A stretch of 64,000 nt of DNA from AWTP1-13 sp963797005 (GCA_963797005.1 CAWCOF010000003.1:434001-498000), one strand, 5' to 3'. Counted from the first letter of the stretch, positions 9,528 through 19,880 are shown. Translations and numbers: made by a program. The notes: generated by a model from the sequence alone, not told the origin.

Positions 9528-11372
9528 TCATTGTAACGCCGGCCGGCCGTTCGCCGCGACCTCCTCGTTGGCCGGCTGTGCGTGGACGGCGCCGAACTGG
9601 AGCGCGGCCAGCCGCGCGTAAAGCGGATTGGAGCGCGTCAGCTCGTCGTGCGTTCCGGTCGCGATGATGCGCCCACGTTCCATGACCGCGATGCGGTCCG
9701 CGTGACGCACGGTGGCGAGGCGATGCGCGATGATCAGCACTGTGCGGCCGGCCATCAAGCGCTCGAGTGCCAACTGCACCATGCGCTCGCTTTCGGCATC
9801 GAGCGCGCTGGTCGCCTCGTCGAGCAGCAGGATCGGCCGGTCGGCCAGGATGGCGCGCGCGATCGCCAGGCGCTGGCGCTGGCCGCCCGAAAGCCGAACC
9901 CCGCGCTCGCCGAGGTAGGCGCCATAGCCGTCGGGGATGCGCTCGATGAACTCGGTCGCGTACGCGGCGTCGCACGCGGCGCGCACTTCGTCCTCGCTCG
10001 CGCCGGGTCGGCCGTAGCGCACGTTGTCCAGCACGCTCGCCGCGAAGATCACGGGCTCCTGCGGCACCAGCGCGAGGTGCGTCCGCACCTGTGCGGGATC
10101 GGCCACCTTCAATTCGGTGCCGTCGATGGCAATCGCACCGCGGTCCGGGTCGTAGAACCGCAGGAGGAGCTGGAACACCGTCGTCTTGCCGGCGCCCGAC
10201 GGGCCCACCAGCGCCACCTTCTCGCCCGCCGCCACCGCGAGCGAGAAATCGTCGAGCGCCGCCGCATCGGGGCGTGACGGATAGTGGAACGTGACGTCGT
10301 CGAACATGACCGTGCCGCGCGCCGGGACCGGCATCGCTACGGGATGCTCGGGCGAGCGTATCGCAGGCTCGATCGCCAGCAACTCGAACAGGCGCTCGGT
10401 GGCGCCTGCGGCACGCTGCAGATCGCCGACCACTTCGCTGATCGTGCCGGCCGCGCTCGCGACGATCACCGCGTAGAACACGAACGCGGAAAGCTGGCCT
10501 GCGCTGATGCGGCCGGAAACGACGTCATGGCCGCCGATCCAGAGGATCACCCCGACGGCGCCGAACACGAGCACGATCACCGTCGCCACCAGGAACGCGC
10601 GCTGACGGATGCGCTGGATCGCCGTGCCGAAGGCGCGCTCGACGCGGGAGCCGAACTGCAGCCGGTCCTCGTCTTCGTGACCATACGCCTGGGACGTGCG
10701 AATTTCGTGCAGCGCCTCGTCGACGTAGGCGCCGACATCGCCGACCCGATCCTGGCTGGCGCGCGCGAGGCGGCGCACGCGGCGGCCGAAGAAAATGATC
10801 GGCACCAGCACGAGGGGAACGCCGATCAGCACGAGCATCGTCAGCTTGCCGCTGGTGAGGAACAGCAGGACGAGGCCGCCGATCATGAGGAGCGCATTGC
10901 GGATGGCCATCGACGCGCTCGAGCCGATCACCGTCTCCAGCATCGTCGTGTCGTTGGTCAGGCGCGAGATCACCTCGCCGGTGCGCATCATCTCGAAGTA
11001 GCCGGGCGGCAACGTCAGCAGATGATCGAACACGGCGCGCCGCAGGTCGGCCGTCACCCGTTCGCCCAGCCACGACACGAAATAGAACCGCGCGTAGGTG
11101 GCGAAGGCCATTACCACGACCACGCCCAGCATGAAGGCGAGCGTGCGATCGAGCTCGGCGCCGTTGCTGGCCGAGAAGCCGCGATCGATCACGAACTTGA
11201 GGCCCTGGCCGATGGTGAGGACGGCCGCCGCCGCAAACAGCAGCGCGATGCCCGCAAACACGACCTGCCGCCGATAAGGCCGCAGAAAGCGACCGACGCG
11301 CGATAGCGTCCGCAGCGCCGTCATGGGCGGCAGCTTGGGGGCGTCGACGGGAATGGAGGCGTAGCGGGCCAT
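9528..11372 (-). CDS. MsbA-like ABC exporter, fused membrane and ATPase domains
   Basis: 614-residue half-transporter (ABCB type) in the inner membrane, which would act as a homodimer to export lipids or amphipathic compounds. The membrane domain covers about residues 30-320, with six hydrophobic helices beginning at RQVVFAGIALLFAAAAVLTI. The ATPase domain covers about 350-590 and has Walker A GPSGAGKTT, signature LSGGQRQRLAIARA, Walker B ILLLDEATSALD and switch His in IIAHRLATV. The gene is fully open, unlike uvrB beside it. It is closest to the MsbA-related ABCB-BAC group found in proteobacteria. Substrate is unknown. Confidence 0.93.
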   Translation of the reverse strand: MARYASIPVDAPKLPPMTALRTLSRVGRFLRPYRRQVVFAGIALLFAAAAVLTIGQGLKFVIDRGFSASNGAELDRTLAFMLGVVVVMAFATYARFYFVSWLGERVTADLRRAVFDHLLTLPPGYFEMMRTGEVISRLTNDTTMLETVIGSSASMAIRNALLMIGGLVLLFLTSGKLTMLVLIGVPLVLVPIIFFGRRVRRLARASQDRVGDVGAYVDEALHEIRTSQAYGHEDEDRLQFGSRVERAFGTAIQRIRQRAFLVATVIVLVFGAVGVILWIGGHDVVSGRISAGQLSAFVFYAVIVASAAGTISEVVGDLQRAAGATERLFELLAIEPAIRSPEHPVAMPVPARGTVMFDDVTFHYPSRPDAAALDDFSLAVAAGEKVALVGPSGAGKTTVFQLLLRFYDPDRGAIAIDGTELKVADPAQVRTHLALVPQEPVIFAASVLDNVRYGRPGASEDEVRAACDAAYATEFIERIPDGYGAYLGERGVRLSGGQRQRLAIARAILADRPILLLDEATSALDAESERMVQLALERLMAGRTVLIIAHRLATVRHADRIAVMERGRIIATGTHDELTRSNPLYARLAALQFGAVHAQPANEEVAANGRPALQ

Positions 11373-11472
11373 TTGCGGATTGCGTCAATCAAGATGCGTC
11401 CGCGCCAAAGAGGCACGCGACGCTCGTTCACGGTACGCTAGTGTACTGGCTCGAAACGTAGGAGATACCGCC

Positions 11473-11868
11473 ATGCCGCTTTCGCTACCTGCCCTGATGA
11501 CGTTGCTGGCGATCCTCTGGTACGTGATCACGGTCTTTCAGGTGGGGCGCGCCCGCGGCAAATACAAGGTGGCCGCGCCGGCCACGACCGGCGATCCGGC
11601 CTTCGAGCGCGCCTATCGCGTGCAGATGAACGAGATCGAGAGTCTCGTCGCGTTCCTCCCCGCCATGTGGATCTACGCGTGGTTCGGCAATCCGCGCTTC
11701 GCGGCGATCGCCTGCGCCGCCTACATCGTCGGGCGCATCGTCTACGCCGTCGGCTACTGGTCGGAGGCCCGCAAGCGAAGCGCGGGCTATACGATCTCGA
11801 CGTTCGTGCTGGCCATCACCTGGGTCGCAGCGTTGGTCAGCGTCATGCGCTGGCTGGGCTTTGCGTGA
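11473..11868 (+). CDS. MAPEG-family membrane protein
   Basis: 131-residue membrane protein with four hydrophobic helices and the MAPEG signature region (RVQMNEIESLVAFLPAMWI, then ARCAYIVGRIVY-like helix 3). Eukaryotic members are glutathione-dependent enzymes of eicosanoid and detoxification metabolism. Bacterial members are mostly uncharacterised glutathione-transferase-like proteins. The ATG at 11473 is preceded by AGGAGA at 11459-11464, which decides the start over upstream ATGs. It is divergent from the ABC exporter, with about 100 bases between the starts. Confidence 0.9.
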   Translation: MPLSLPALMTLLAILWYVITVFQVGRARGKYKVAAPATTGDPAFERAYRVQMNEIESLVAFLPAMWIYAWFGNPRFAAIACAAYIVGRIVYAVGYWSEARKRSAGYTISTFVLAITWVAALVSVMRWLGFA

Positions 11869-11926
11869 ACCCGAATTCCAGCTCCGCGCCTTGGCGTAAA
11901 ATACGCGATTTCGCCGCTCGACCACC

Positions 11927-13144
11927 ATGAACGCACCCTTGTCCGCACCGCTCCTGTCCGCCGTCGAGCTTGCGCCGCGCGACCCGATCCTGGGGGTGAG
12001 CGAGGCCTTTGTCGCCGACACGAATCCCAAGAAGGTGAACCTCGGCGTGGGCGTCTACAACGACGACGCCGGCAAGCTGCCCGTGCTCGAGTGCGTCAAG
12101 CGCGCCGAGCACGCCATGGCCGACAAGAGCGCGCCGCGCGGCTACCTCCCCATCGACGGCATACCCGCATACGACCGCGCGGTGCAAAAGCTCCTGTTTG
12201 GCGACGACAGCGAGCTCGTGGCCGCGGGACGCATTGTCACAGTGCAGGCGTTGGGCGGCACCGGCGGCCTCAAGGTCGGCGCCGATTTCCTGCGCAAGTT
12301 CGCGCCGGGCGCGCAGGTCTGGATCAGCGATCCGTCGTGGGAGAACCACCGCGCGCTGTTCGAAGGCGCCGGCTTCACGGTCAACAACTACGCGTACTAC
12401 GACGCGGCCACCCGCGGACTCGACTTTCCGGCGATGATCGCCTCGCTCGAGCGCATTCCGCAGGGCGGGATCGTCGTCCTGCACGTGTGCTGCCACAATC
12501 CGACGGGGGCGGATCCGGATGCGACGCAGTGGGGCCGCATCATCGAAGTCGTGCGCTCGCACGGCCTCGTGCCGTTTCTCGACTTCGCCTATCAGGGGTT
12601 CGCGGACGGCATCGACGCTGACGGCGAGGTCGTGCGCAGGTTCGCGGCCACGCCGGGACCGCTGTTCATGTCGAGTTCGTTCTCGAAGTCGTTCTCGCTC
12701 TACGGCGAGCGCGTCGGCGCACTGTCGGTCGTGGCGACGGACAAGGACGAAGCGACACGCGTGCTCTCGCAGGTCAAGCGGGTCGTGCGCACGAACTATT
12801 CGAATCCGCCCACCCATGGCGGCGAGATCGTCGCGCAGGTGCTGGGCTCGCCGGAGCTCCGCGCACTGTGGGAAGCCGAGCTCGCCACGATGCGCGGCCG
12901 CATCAAGCTCATGCGCACGCAACTTGTCGAGCGCCTGCATGTCCGCTTGCCCGGACGCGATTTCCGCTACATGCTGGCGCAGCGCGGGATGTTCTCGTAT
13001 TCGGGCCTTTCGCAGGCGCAGGTGCGGCGGCTGCGCGAGGAGTATTCGATCTACGCGGTCGACACCGGACGCATTTGCGTGGCCGCGCTCAATTCGCACA
13101 ACGTCGAGTACGTGGCGGACGCGATCGGCGTCGTCGTTTCCTGA
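11927..13144 (+). CDS. Aromatic amino acid / aspartate aminotransferase (class I PLP)
   Basis: 405-residue cytoplasmic PLP enzyme of the AspC/TyrB family, transferring amino groups between aromatic amino acids or aspartate and 2-oxoglutarate. Seen in the sequence: NLGVGVYNDDAGKLP near the N-terminus, substrate and PLP segments (VQALGGTGGLKVGADFLRKF, CCHNPTGADP, DFAYQGFADG), the Schiff-base lysine in SSSFSKSFSLYGERVG, and the carboxylate-binding arginine segment near the C-terminus (DTGRICVAALN). It is fully open. A TAAAAT box at 11897-11902 could be its -10 element, but no good -35 is seen. Substrate preference between TyrB and AspC cannot be fixed from sequence. Confidence 0.93.
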   Translation: MNAPLSAPLLSAVELAPRDPILGVSEAFVADTNPKKVNLGVGVYNDDAGKLPVLECVKRAEHAMADKSAPRGYLPIDGIPAYDRAVQKLLFGDDSELVAAGRIVTVQALGGTGGLKVGADFLRKFAPGAQVWISDPSWENHRALFEGAGFTVNNYAYYDAATRGLDFPAMIASLERIPQGGIVVLHVCCHNPTGADPDATQWGRIIEVVRSHGLVPFLDFAYQGFADGIDADGEVVRRFAATPGPLFMSSSFSKSFSLYGERVGALSVVATDKDEATRVLSQVKRVVRTNYSNPPTHGGEIVAQVLGSPELRALWEAELATMRGRIKLMRTQLVERLHVRLPGRDFRYMLAQRGMFSYSGLSQAQVRRLREEYSIYAVDTGRICVAALNSHNVEYVADAIGVVVS

Positions 13145-13174
13145 TCCCGTCCGAGCGTTCCACAACTGCCCGTT

Positions 13175-13203
13175 TTGACCGACGCCCTTGTTTACGCTAT
13201 AAT
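13175..13203 (+). promoter_or_regulatory. Sigma-70 promoter of the tRNA-Gly gene
   Basis: TTGACC at 13175-13180 and TATAAT at 13198-13203, separated by 17 bases. This is nearly the perfect consensus and lies 15 bases upstream of the tRNA-Gly, in the gap after the aminotransferase gene. It is the clearest promoter in the window. Confidence 0.85.
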
Positions 13204-13218
13204 TTTTGATCGTACCGT

Positions 13219-13294
13219 GCGGGAATAGCTCAGTTGGTAGAGCGCAACCTTGCCAAGGTTGAGGTCGCGAGTTCGAGACTCGTTTCCCGCTCCA
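13219..13294 (+). tRNA. tRNA-Gly (anticodon GCC)
   Basis: 76 bases including an encoded CCA. Acceptor arms GCGGGAA and TTCCCGC pair, the D arm is GCTC...GAGC, the anticodon stem is CAACC/GGTTG around loop TTGCCAA (anticodon GCC), and the T arm is GCGAG/CTCGT with loop TTCGAGA. Confidence 0.97.
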
Positions 13295-13303
13295 GATTTC
13301 CGA

Positions 13304-13334
13304 GGGAGAGCTTCTGATCCGGGCTCTCCCTTTT
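13304..13334 (+). terminator. Rho-independent terminator after tRNA-Gly
   Basis: Perfect 8-bp stem GGGAGAGC (13304-13311) / GCTCTCCC (13323-13330) with an 11-base loop, followed by TTTT at 13331-13334. It lies between the two tRNA genes, so tRNA-Cys may be read through or have its own promoter. Confidence 0.8.
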
Positions 13335-13371
13335 GGTTTCGGCGCCCCGCCAATTGCGGCGCCCATCCCAG

Positions 13372-13445
13372 GGCGGGATGGCAGAGTGGTCATGCAGCGG
13401 CCTGCAAAGCCGTCTACGCCGGTTCGATTCCGACTCCCGCCTCCA
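13372..13445 (+). tRNA. tRNA-Cys (anticodon GCA)
   Basis: 74 bases with encoded CCA. Acceptor arms GGCGGGA and TCCCGCC pair, the anticodon loop is CTGCAAA (GCA) on stem CGGC/GCCG, and the T loop is TTCGATT. Short variable arm, as usual for Cys. Confidence 0.96.
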
Positions 13446-13561
13446 GAAGCCCTCCACTACCCGTCACACACGCGCCGCAAGGCGGGTTTGACATCGCGCG
13501 GGGACAGGAATATATGTGCGCCGCCGGAAACCATCTCAATTCCGGACGAGGAGGATGAACA

Positions 13562-14260
13562 ATGAGCTCGAACAAAAGGCTACGGTTCTCCGTTATCGGC
13601 GCGGTCGCGCTTTTGTCGGCGGTGGCTGTACCCGCCGCAGCCGCTCCGGCTTGTGCAGGTGCACTTCTCATGAACCCCGGCGACACTGTTGTATTGGGGG
13701 CCGGCGCATTCGGCGACTGTACAGGGGTGGTCGTTCCTTCAGTACTGGTCGCCTCTCACTCGGCGCCGTTTACGACCAGCACGGGTTTAGACAGCGGCAC
13801 GTTGATCTCGGCCGTTTATCTGGAGACCGGCAGCGGTACGCTCGACTTCTATTATCAGGTCGTCCTGAACACGACCTCGACCTACTGCAACGGATTGGAT
13901 TATCCAGCTTGCAATGCCATCGCCCGCGTAACCAACAGCAACTTCAATATTGGACCGTTCCCTGTCTCGGGTTTATGGACGACCTGGGCGGCGACGCGAG
14001 GAGATGCAGTGGGTCCCTTTTCGGCAGGCACCGTCTTTCCAATCTATGCCGACCGCAATGCGACAGGAGACGTGGTCGGGTTCTCTTTCCATCCACCCGA
14101 GGGCGCCAAGATTGCGCCGGGACAGACGTCTGCCATCTTCATCGTCTCCACCGACGCGAAAAATTACGCACTCGGCATCACGAGCGTGATCAACGGTGGC
14201 GTGGCCATGGTGAGTGCGTATCGGCCGAGTGCTCCTCCTACCGGCCCCGTTAAGCCCTAA
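13562..14260 (+). CDS. Secreted protein of unknown function
   Basis: 232-residue protein with a clear Sec signal peptide (hydrophobic VIGAVALLSAVAVPAAAAP, cleavage near residue 28). The rest is rich in Gly, Thr, Ser and Val, with beta-strand-like alternation and four cysteines. AGGAGG at 13549-13554 precedes the ATG, which supports the start. No catalytic motif, sorting signal or membrane anchor is visible, and the family is not recognised. It stands alone between tRNA-Cys and a small membrane protein. Export to the periplasm or outside is the only inference made. Confidence 0.8.
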   Translation: MSSNKRLRFSVIGAVALLSAVAVPAAAAPACAGALLMNPGDTVVLGAGAFGDCTGVVVPSVLVASHSAPFTTSTGLDSGTLISAVYLETGSGTLDFYYQVVLNTTSTYCNGLDYPACNAIARVTNSNFNIGPFPVSGLWTTWAATRGDAVGPFSAGTVFPIYADRNATGDVVGFSFHPPEGAKIAPGQTSAIFIVSTDAKNYALGITSVINGGVAMVSAYRPSAPPTGPVKP

Positions 14261-14328
14261 CGACACGAGGGATCGACCCCCGCCTGGCCGGACGGATACT
14301 CCGATGGGCGGGGTCGTGCAACTGGATC

Positions 14329-14589
14329 ATGGAGCCCGCCATTGGACGCATCATGACCCACCTGCGCGAACGCGACATTCCGACGACGCTGCGCCGAATG
14401 GCGACCGAGGATGTCGCCGGTTGGTGCGAGTCCTTCCAGCCGGGCAGCGCCAACCGCATCCTGGGCGAAATGGAATTGCAGCGCAGGCGCGACCGCGGTC
14501 TTCGGATTCGCAGCTGGATCGCGATTGTTCTGTCCGTGGCATCGCTGATCGCTGCGATGGTTGCCTTGTACGTCTCGACGCGAAAGTAG
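14329..14589 (+). CDS. Small single-helix membrane protein
   Basis: 86 residues: a charged N-terminal half (TTLRRMATEDVAGWCESFQP) and one C-terminal membrane helix (SWIAIVLSVASLIAAMVALY) ending in TRK. No clear ribosome site is seen. An ATG at 14353 is an alternative start. Function unknown. It converges with soxG, whose stop lies 45 bases away on the other strand. Kept because the helix is well formed and nothing else explains the DNA. Confidence 0.45.
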   Translation: MEPAIGRIMTHLRERDIPTTLRRMATEDVAGWCESFQPGSANRILGEMELQRRRDRGLRIRSWIAIVLSVASLIAAMVALYVSTRK

Positions 14590-14633
14590 CGCGGCCTCCG
14601 GCTGCGGGTGGATCCCGCAAGACGCCTCTCTAT

Positions 14634-15255
14634 CTAGCGATTCTCGGAGAGCGCCCGCGGCGCCACGACGTCGTAGCCATACTGCGCCGACGATTCGCAC
14701 AGCGTGCGCCACACGTCGCGCGCAAAGCTCCTGCCTACGAACAGAACGAACGTCGGCCCGGCATCCTGCCGGTAGAAAAGCGCATTGACGCGGCCGAAGA
14801 CGCTCTGCGCGCAGGCACCGACCGGAAACGCGTCCGGATGAAAGTCGATCGGACAGCTCTTGGCCAGCACGGTCGCCGCCCTGCGCGCCGTGAATGCGGT
14901 AGGCCACGCGGCTCGCCGACACCTCGAAGAGTGCGCCACCCAGCGCGTTCACCGCAGCGCGGCTGGCGGCGAGATCAACCAGCGTCGCGGCCGGCCGCGA
15001 CGACGCGCTCTCGACCAGCAGCCAGGAACGCGGCCCGAGCCAGAACACGAGGAGCGCGTCGCCGCGCTTCGTCGTGTTCGGCGCAATCGGCAGCGGGACG
15101 TGGAAGAGCTCCGCAATGCCGCCGGCGAACGACGCTCGCGCCGGATCGCCCTGTACGTTCCAGGCCGCAGCGACTGTTGCTTCGCACAGCGTCACGCCAA
15201 CGCCCGCGGCGCCGTAGTGACCAGGCGTCGGGCTGCCGATGTCGCGGTCAGACAC
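14634..15255 (-). CDS. soxG: Sarcosine oxidase-type gamma subunit (frameshifted)
   Basis: Gamma subunit of the heterotetrameric sarcosine-oxidase complex, about 205 residues. It contains the family segments ELFHVPLPIAPNTTKRGD, LWLGPRSWLLVE-like (read FWLGPRSWLLVES) and GGALFEVSASRVAYRIHG. After a frame change near 14885 come VLAKSCPIDFHPDAFPVGAC and AQSVFGRVNALFYR. GTG at 15255 overlaps the soxA stop by 8 bases, which indicates translational coupling and settles the start. It is the last gene of the soxBDAG set, the normal order. The C-terminus ends at the stop at 14634. Confidence 0.87.
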
Positions 15256-18200
15256 GCAGCCGCTCGCCTTCGCGGATCGATGAAGCAAGGCGGGCCGACG
15301 CGCACGCGCGACGCTGGCGTCGGCGAGCGGGGACACGGCCCACAGCGTTTCGCCGTGCCGCGCGCGGCCGCGCGCGACGAGCGCCAGCGCGATCCACGCA
15401 TCGAGGTTCGGGGCTCAGCACCACGAGGTCACGTGGCCCAGCATCGGGTTCGGCGCCGCGCGGTCGGGATCGGCGACGATCTTGGCGCCGCGCGGCATGC
15501 GTCGCGCCATCGAGCGCGGTCAACCCGACGAGCTGCCAGCGATCCGGTCGCGTCAGCGCCGGGCGATCGAGCAGCGGCTTGCCGATGCACCATTTCGCCG
15601 GGCTGACGAGCTTGCCCAAGCCGAGATCGTCGGCGGTGGTGCGGCCGTCGGCCTCCGGTCCGATCACGACGTGGCCCTTCTCGATGCGCAGCGTGCTCAT
15701 CGCCTCGGTGCCGTAGGGCATGAGCCCGAACGGCGCGCCGGCCGCCATGACCGCCTCCCACATCGCGCGGCCGCGGTCGGCGGGCACGTGGATTTCGTAG
15801 GCGAGCTCGCCCGAGTAGCTCATCCGGAATAGCCGAGCCGGAATCACGCGCGCTCGCCGGCGCGCACGTTGCACAGTCGCCGACAGCGAGAAACGGAAAC
15901 GCCGCGTTCGACACGTCGATGTCGACGACGGCGGCCGAGCACGTCGCGCGCCATGCGGACCCGAGAGCGCCGCCGCCGCCCACTGCTCGGTGACCGACGT
16001 CGCCGAACACGTCGAGCTCCGGCCATTCCGACCTGCAACAGGTATTCGAGCTGCTGCATCACCTTGACCGCGTTCGCCGTGGTCGTGGTCATCAGGTAAT
16101 GCGTCGCGGCCGAGCCGCGAGGTGGTGCCGTCGTCCATCACGATGCCGTCGTCGCGCAGCATCACGCCGTAGCGGCAGCGGCCGACCGCGAGCGTGTCCC
16201 ATCTGTTGATGTAGACGCGATTGAGAAATTCGGCGACGTCGCGTGCCCTGCAACTCGATCTTGCCGAGCGTCGAGACGTCGACGATCCCGACGTTGGTCG
16301 CGCACGTTGCGCGCTTCGCGATTCGCGGCGTCCTCCTCGGTCTCGCCGGCACGCGGATACGAATGCGGCCGCTTCCACAGGCCGGCGTTGACGAAGCGCG
16401 CGCCATGCTCGGCGTGCCACTCGTGCATCGGCGAATGCCGCGTCGGCTCGACGTGCGCGCCCGCTTCGTGCCCGGGAAGCGCGCCCATCGTGACCGGCGT
16501 GTACGGCGGGCGGAACGTGGTCGTGCCGACGCTGCGGAATCGGGCACGCCGAGCTGCTCGGCCATAAGGGCAAGCCCGACGATGTTGCTCGTCTTGCCCT
16601 GGTCGGTGCCCATGCCGAGCGTCGTGTAGCGCTTCAGGTGCTCGACCGACCTGGTAGCCCTCGCGCGCGGCCAGCGCGATGTCGTTGACGGTCACGTCGT
16701 TTTGCAGGTCGACGAAGCGCTTGCGCCGATTTGCGCTGCGCGGGCACCGATCCACAGCGGCATGATCGGTGTCTCGATCGAGCGCAGTCGGCAGCGCGGC
16801 GGCGAGTGTCGAGTGCCGCGAAGCCCGGCGCTCGCGGCCGCCGCGGCGCCGGCGGCATGCCCTTCGCAGAGCGCGGCGCCAGATCCGAAGCGGCCATTCG
16901 CAGCGCCCGCGGCAACGATCGGCAGCGGCGACGCGTCGGGCACGAACGTCGCCAGCGTCTCGTCGTAGCGCAAGCTTGCCGCGCGCCTGCGAGAAGAGAT
17001 GGACCGCCGGGTTCCAGCCGCCCGACACGCAGACGAGATCGCATTCGACACGCCGCGAGGCGCCGCCCGCGAGCGGCGCGACGTCGACGCTCGCGACGCG
17101 CAGGCGGCCGTGAGCGCCGACGATGGCCGAGCCGTCGATGATCGGCAGATCCCGCGGCGCGCGCCCGCGCCGGCAGCGCGCCGTCGAGCGCCGCGGCGGG
17201 CCGCGCATCGACGATGGCGGCGACCGTCGACGCCGCCAGCGTGCAAGCCGAGCGCGGCCGCGTATGCGCTGTCGTTGTTGGCGAAGACCACGGCGCGCGA
17301 TGCCCGGCAGCACGCCATAGCGCTCGACGTAGGTGCGCGCCGCGCCGGCGAGCATCGTGCCCGGGCAGATCGTTGTCGCATAGGCGATCCGCGCTCGATG
17401 CGCGCCGGTGGCGAGCACGACCGCCTTGGCGCGGATCTTCCACAGGCGCTGCCGCGGTACGTGCGGTGGCGGCACGGGCAGATGATCGGTCACGCGCTCG
17501 ACGGCGCCCACCAGGTTGCCGTCGTAATAGCCGAAAGCCGTCGTGCGCAGGAGCAGCGTGACATCGGGCCGCTGCGCGAGCTCGCCGATGCGATCGCCGC
17601 GATCCAGTCGGCTGGCGGCTCGCCCTTCGATCGCTGCGCCGGCGTCCGCGCAGGCCGCCGCCCAACCACGCGTTTTCGTCGCAGAGCGATCACGCGCGCG
17701 CCGGCCTCCGCCGCGGCGCGCGCCGCCGCGAGACCGGCGGCGCCGCCGCCGATCACCAGCACGTCGCAGTGCGCGTACTGATGCTCGTAGCGGTCGGGAT
17801 CGGGCTCGCGCGGACGCGCGGCCCATGCCCGCCGCGCGCCGGATCAGGTGCTCGTAGCGCAGCCACCACTTGGGCGCGGACGGCCACATGAACGTCTTGT
17901 AGTAGAACCCCGCGGGCAGGAGCGGCGAGAAGGCGTCGTTGATGCGCGCCGACATCGAAGCGCACGCGACGGCCAGCAGTTCTGGCTCGCGGCGACGAGC
18001 CCGTCGTATAGCTCGAGTGTGGTGGCGCGCACGTTCGGCTCGGTGCGCGCGCCGCGCGCGAGCTGCACCAGCGCGTTCGGCTCCTCGGCGCCGGCCGCGT
18101 AAATGCCGCGCGGCCGATGGTATTTGAAGCTGCGGCCGACCAGGTGGACGCCGTTGGCGAGCAGCGCCGAGGCGAGCGTGTCGCCGGCATAGCCCTCGTA

Positions 18201-18281
18201 CGAAACGCCGTCGAAGAGAAAGTTCAGCGTCCGCGTCCGGTCGACGAGGCCGCCATCGGCGAGGCGATGGACCTGCGTCAT
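15248..18281 (-). CDS. soxA: Sarcosine oxidase-type alpha subunit (multiple frameshifts)
   Basis: Large subunit, about 1000 residues. It binds NAD+ and tetrahydrofolate and channels the methylene group released by the beta subunit. The N-terminal ferredoxin-like domain shows FLFDGVSYEGYAGDTLASAL and RSFKYHRPRGIYAAGAEEP. A dinucleotide-binding site follows (VIGGGAAGLAAARAAAEAGA, about 17700). The C-terminal aminomethyltransferase (GCV_T) half includes FRMSYSGELAYEIHVPADRG and LRIEKGHVVIGPEADG. At least a dozen frame changes interrupt it, so only pieces are open. ATG at 18281 overlaps the soxD stop (ATGA). Family and subunit identity are secure. Whether it is functional depends on the frame changes being errors. 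Confidence 0.87.
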
Positions 18282-18562
18282 TGGGAGCCCTGCGCAAGCG
18301 GCGGAAGGTCCTGGTCGATTCGCGCGCTGGTGAGGATGTCGTGGGTGCGCGTGTCGCGGCGCACCTTGAGCCAGCTCCGGCAGCCGCCGCTGTGCAGCCA
18401 CAGTTCGTCGTGCGGACCCATCGGATTGTCGCGCACGTACACGTACGCGAACCAGGCCGCGACGGGCGCGTCGTCGGCCGGCGGCCGCACCGTCGCGTCA
18501 CCGCCGTAGGTGAACTCGATCTGGTTGCGCGGCCCGCACCAAGGACAGGGGATCAGCAGCAT
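18278..18562 (-). CDS. soxD: Sarcosine oxidase-type delta subunit
   Basis: 94-residue zinc-binding delta subunit, fully open. The zinc ligands are visible as C6-x2-C9 (PCPWCG) and H57-x3-C61 (LHSGGC). The segment AAWFAYVYVRDNPMGPHDEL is typical of the family, and the C-terminus (DTRTHDI then LPP) is as expected. It sits 12 bases after the soxB stop and overlaps the soxA start by 4 bases, so it is part of one translation-coupled set. Confidence 0.95.
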   Translation of the reverse strand: MLLIPCPWCGPRNQIEFTYGGDATVRPPADDAPVAAWFAYVYVRDNPMGPHDELWLHSGGCRSWLKVRRDTRTHDILTSARIDQDLPPLAQGSQ

Positions 18563-18574
18563 CGCACGACCCCT

Positions 18575-19836
18575 TCAATGCGCCCACGCATACGGTCCGG
18601 CGCCCTTTCTCGTCGATCGTAGCGCCCTGCTCGAAGCGCTCGAGCGTGAACGCCGCGTTGAGCGGGTGCGGCGCATCGTGCGCGATGGTGTGCGCAAGCA
18701 GCCAGCCGGAGGCCGGCGTGGCCTTGAAGCCGCCGTAGCACCAGCCGCCGGTCATGTAGAGGCCCCGCACCGGCAGCTTGCGCGATGATCGGGACTGCCG
18801 TCCATCGTCATGTCCATGATGCCGCCCCACGTGCGCATGAGCTTCAGGCGGCCGAAGCTCGGAAAGAGCGCAAGGCAGGCGGCGGTGACGTGCTCGATCA
18901 TCGGCAGGTTGCCGCGCTGCGCGTACGAGTTGTAGAAGTCGAGGTCGCCGCCCATCACGAGCTCGCCCTTGTCCGACTGGCTGACGTAGAAGTGCACGGC
19001 GCCGGAAGTCACGACCGTGTCGAGCACCGGCTTCACGGGCTCGGACACCATCGCCTGCAGCACGTGCGATTCGATCGGCAGCGTGAGGCCCGCCATCGCG
19101 GCGACGTGGCCGGAATGTCCGGCGACCGCGATGCCGACCTTTGGCGTGGCGATGAACCCCTGCGTCGTGTCGACGCCGGCGATCGTCGCCGTGCTCGAGA
19201 CGGATGCCGGTGACCTCGCATTGCTGGATGATGTCGACGCCGAGCGCATCGGCCGCGCGCGCATAGCCCCACGCGACGGCGTCGTGGCGCACCGTTCCGC
19301 CGCGCGGCTGCAGGAGGCCGCCCAGGATCGGGAAGCGCGCGTTGGCCGAGCAGTCGAGGTTGGGGATCCGCCGGGCGATCTCGTCGCGCGACAGGAACTC
19401 GGCATCGATCCCGTTGAGGCGCATCGCGTTGCCGCGGCGCATCGCGGCGTCTGCGTCGGCCGGCGAATGCACGAGGTTCAGCACGCCGCGCGCGCTGTAC
19501 ATCACGTTGAAGTTGAGCTCCTGCGAGAGGCGCTCCCACAGCTTGAGCGAGAACTCGTAGAAGTGCGCGTTCGGATCGAGATGGTAGTTCGAGCGGACGA
19601 TCGTCGTGTTGCGCCCGGTGTTGCCGCCGCCGAGCCAGCCCTTCTCGAGCACGGCGACATTGCGTCATCGCCGTGATTCCTTGGCGAGGTAGTAGGCGGT
19701 GGCGAGGCCGTGGCCGCCGCCGCCGACGATCACGGCGTCGTAGCGCCCTTTCGGCGCGGGACTGCGCCACGCGAGCGGCCAGCGCTCGTGGTGGTGCCAG
19801 AGCGTTGCGGGCGAGCGAGAAGATCGAATAGCGCAT
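18575..19836 (-). CDS. soxB: Sarcosine oxidase-type beta subunit (frameshifted)
   Basis: FAD/FMN-bearing subunit that oxidises the secondary amine substrate, about 415 residues. It starts MRYSIFSLARNAL, as typical for SoxB. The Rossmann glycines are read after a shift (DAVIVGGGGHGLATAYYLAK). It then shows GNTGRNTTIVRSNYH, ELNFNVMYSARGVLNL and RGGTVRHDAVAWGYAR, whose His is at the place of the covalent FMN attachment in this family. Shifts lie near 19780, 19670, 19200, 18790 and 18600. The last restores the normal C-terminus GAGPYAWAH and stop at 18575. It follows the ABC ATPase gene by 44 bases, which joins transport and oxidation in one unit. Confidence 0.88.
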
Positions 19837-19880
19837 GGATCATGCAGGGACGCGCAGGGCGCCGATCGACCGTCTCCGGC

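Noticed and set aside
10284..11306. 340-codon plus-strand reading frame
   Set aside because: It is opposite the MsbA-like exporter and shows only low-complexity Ala/Arg/His sequence.
11897..11902. Promoter of the aminotransferase gene
   Set aside because: TAAAAT could be a -10 box, but no -35 element is found at a workable distance, so it is mentioned only in the gene entry.
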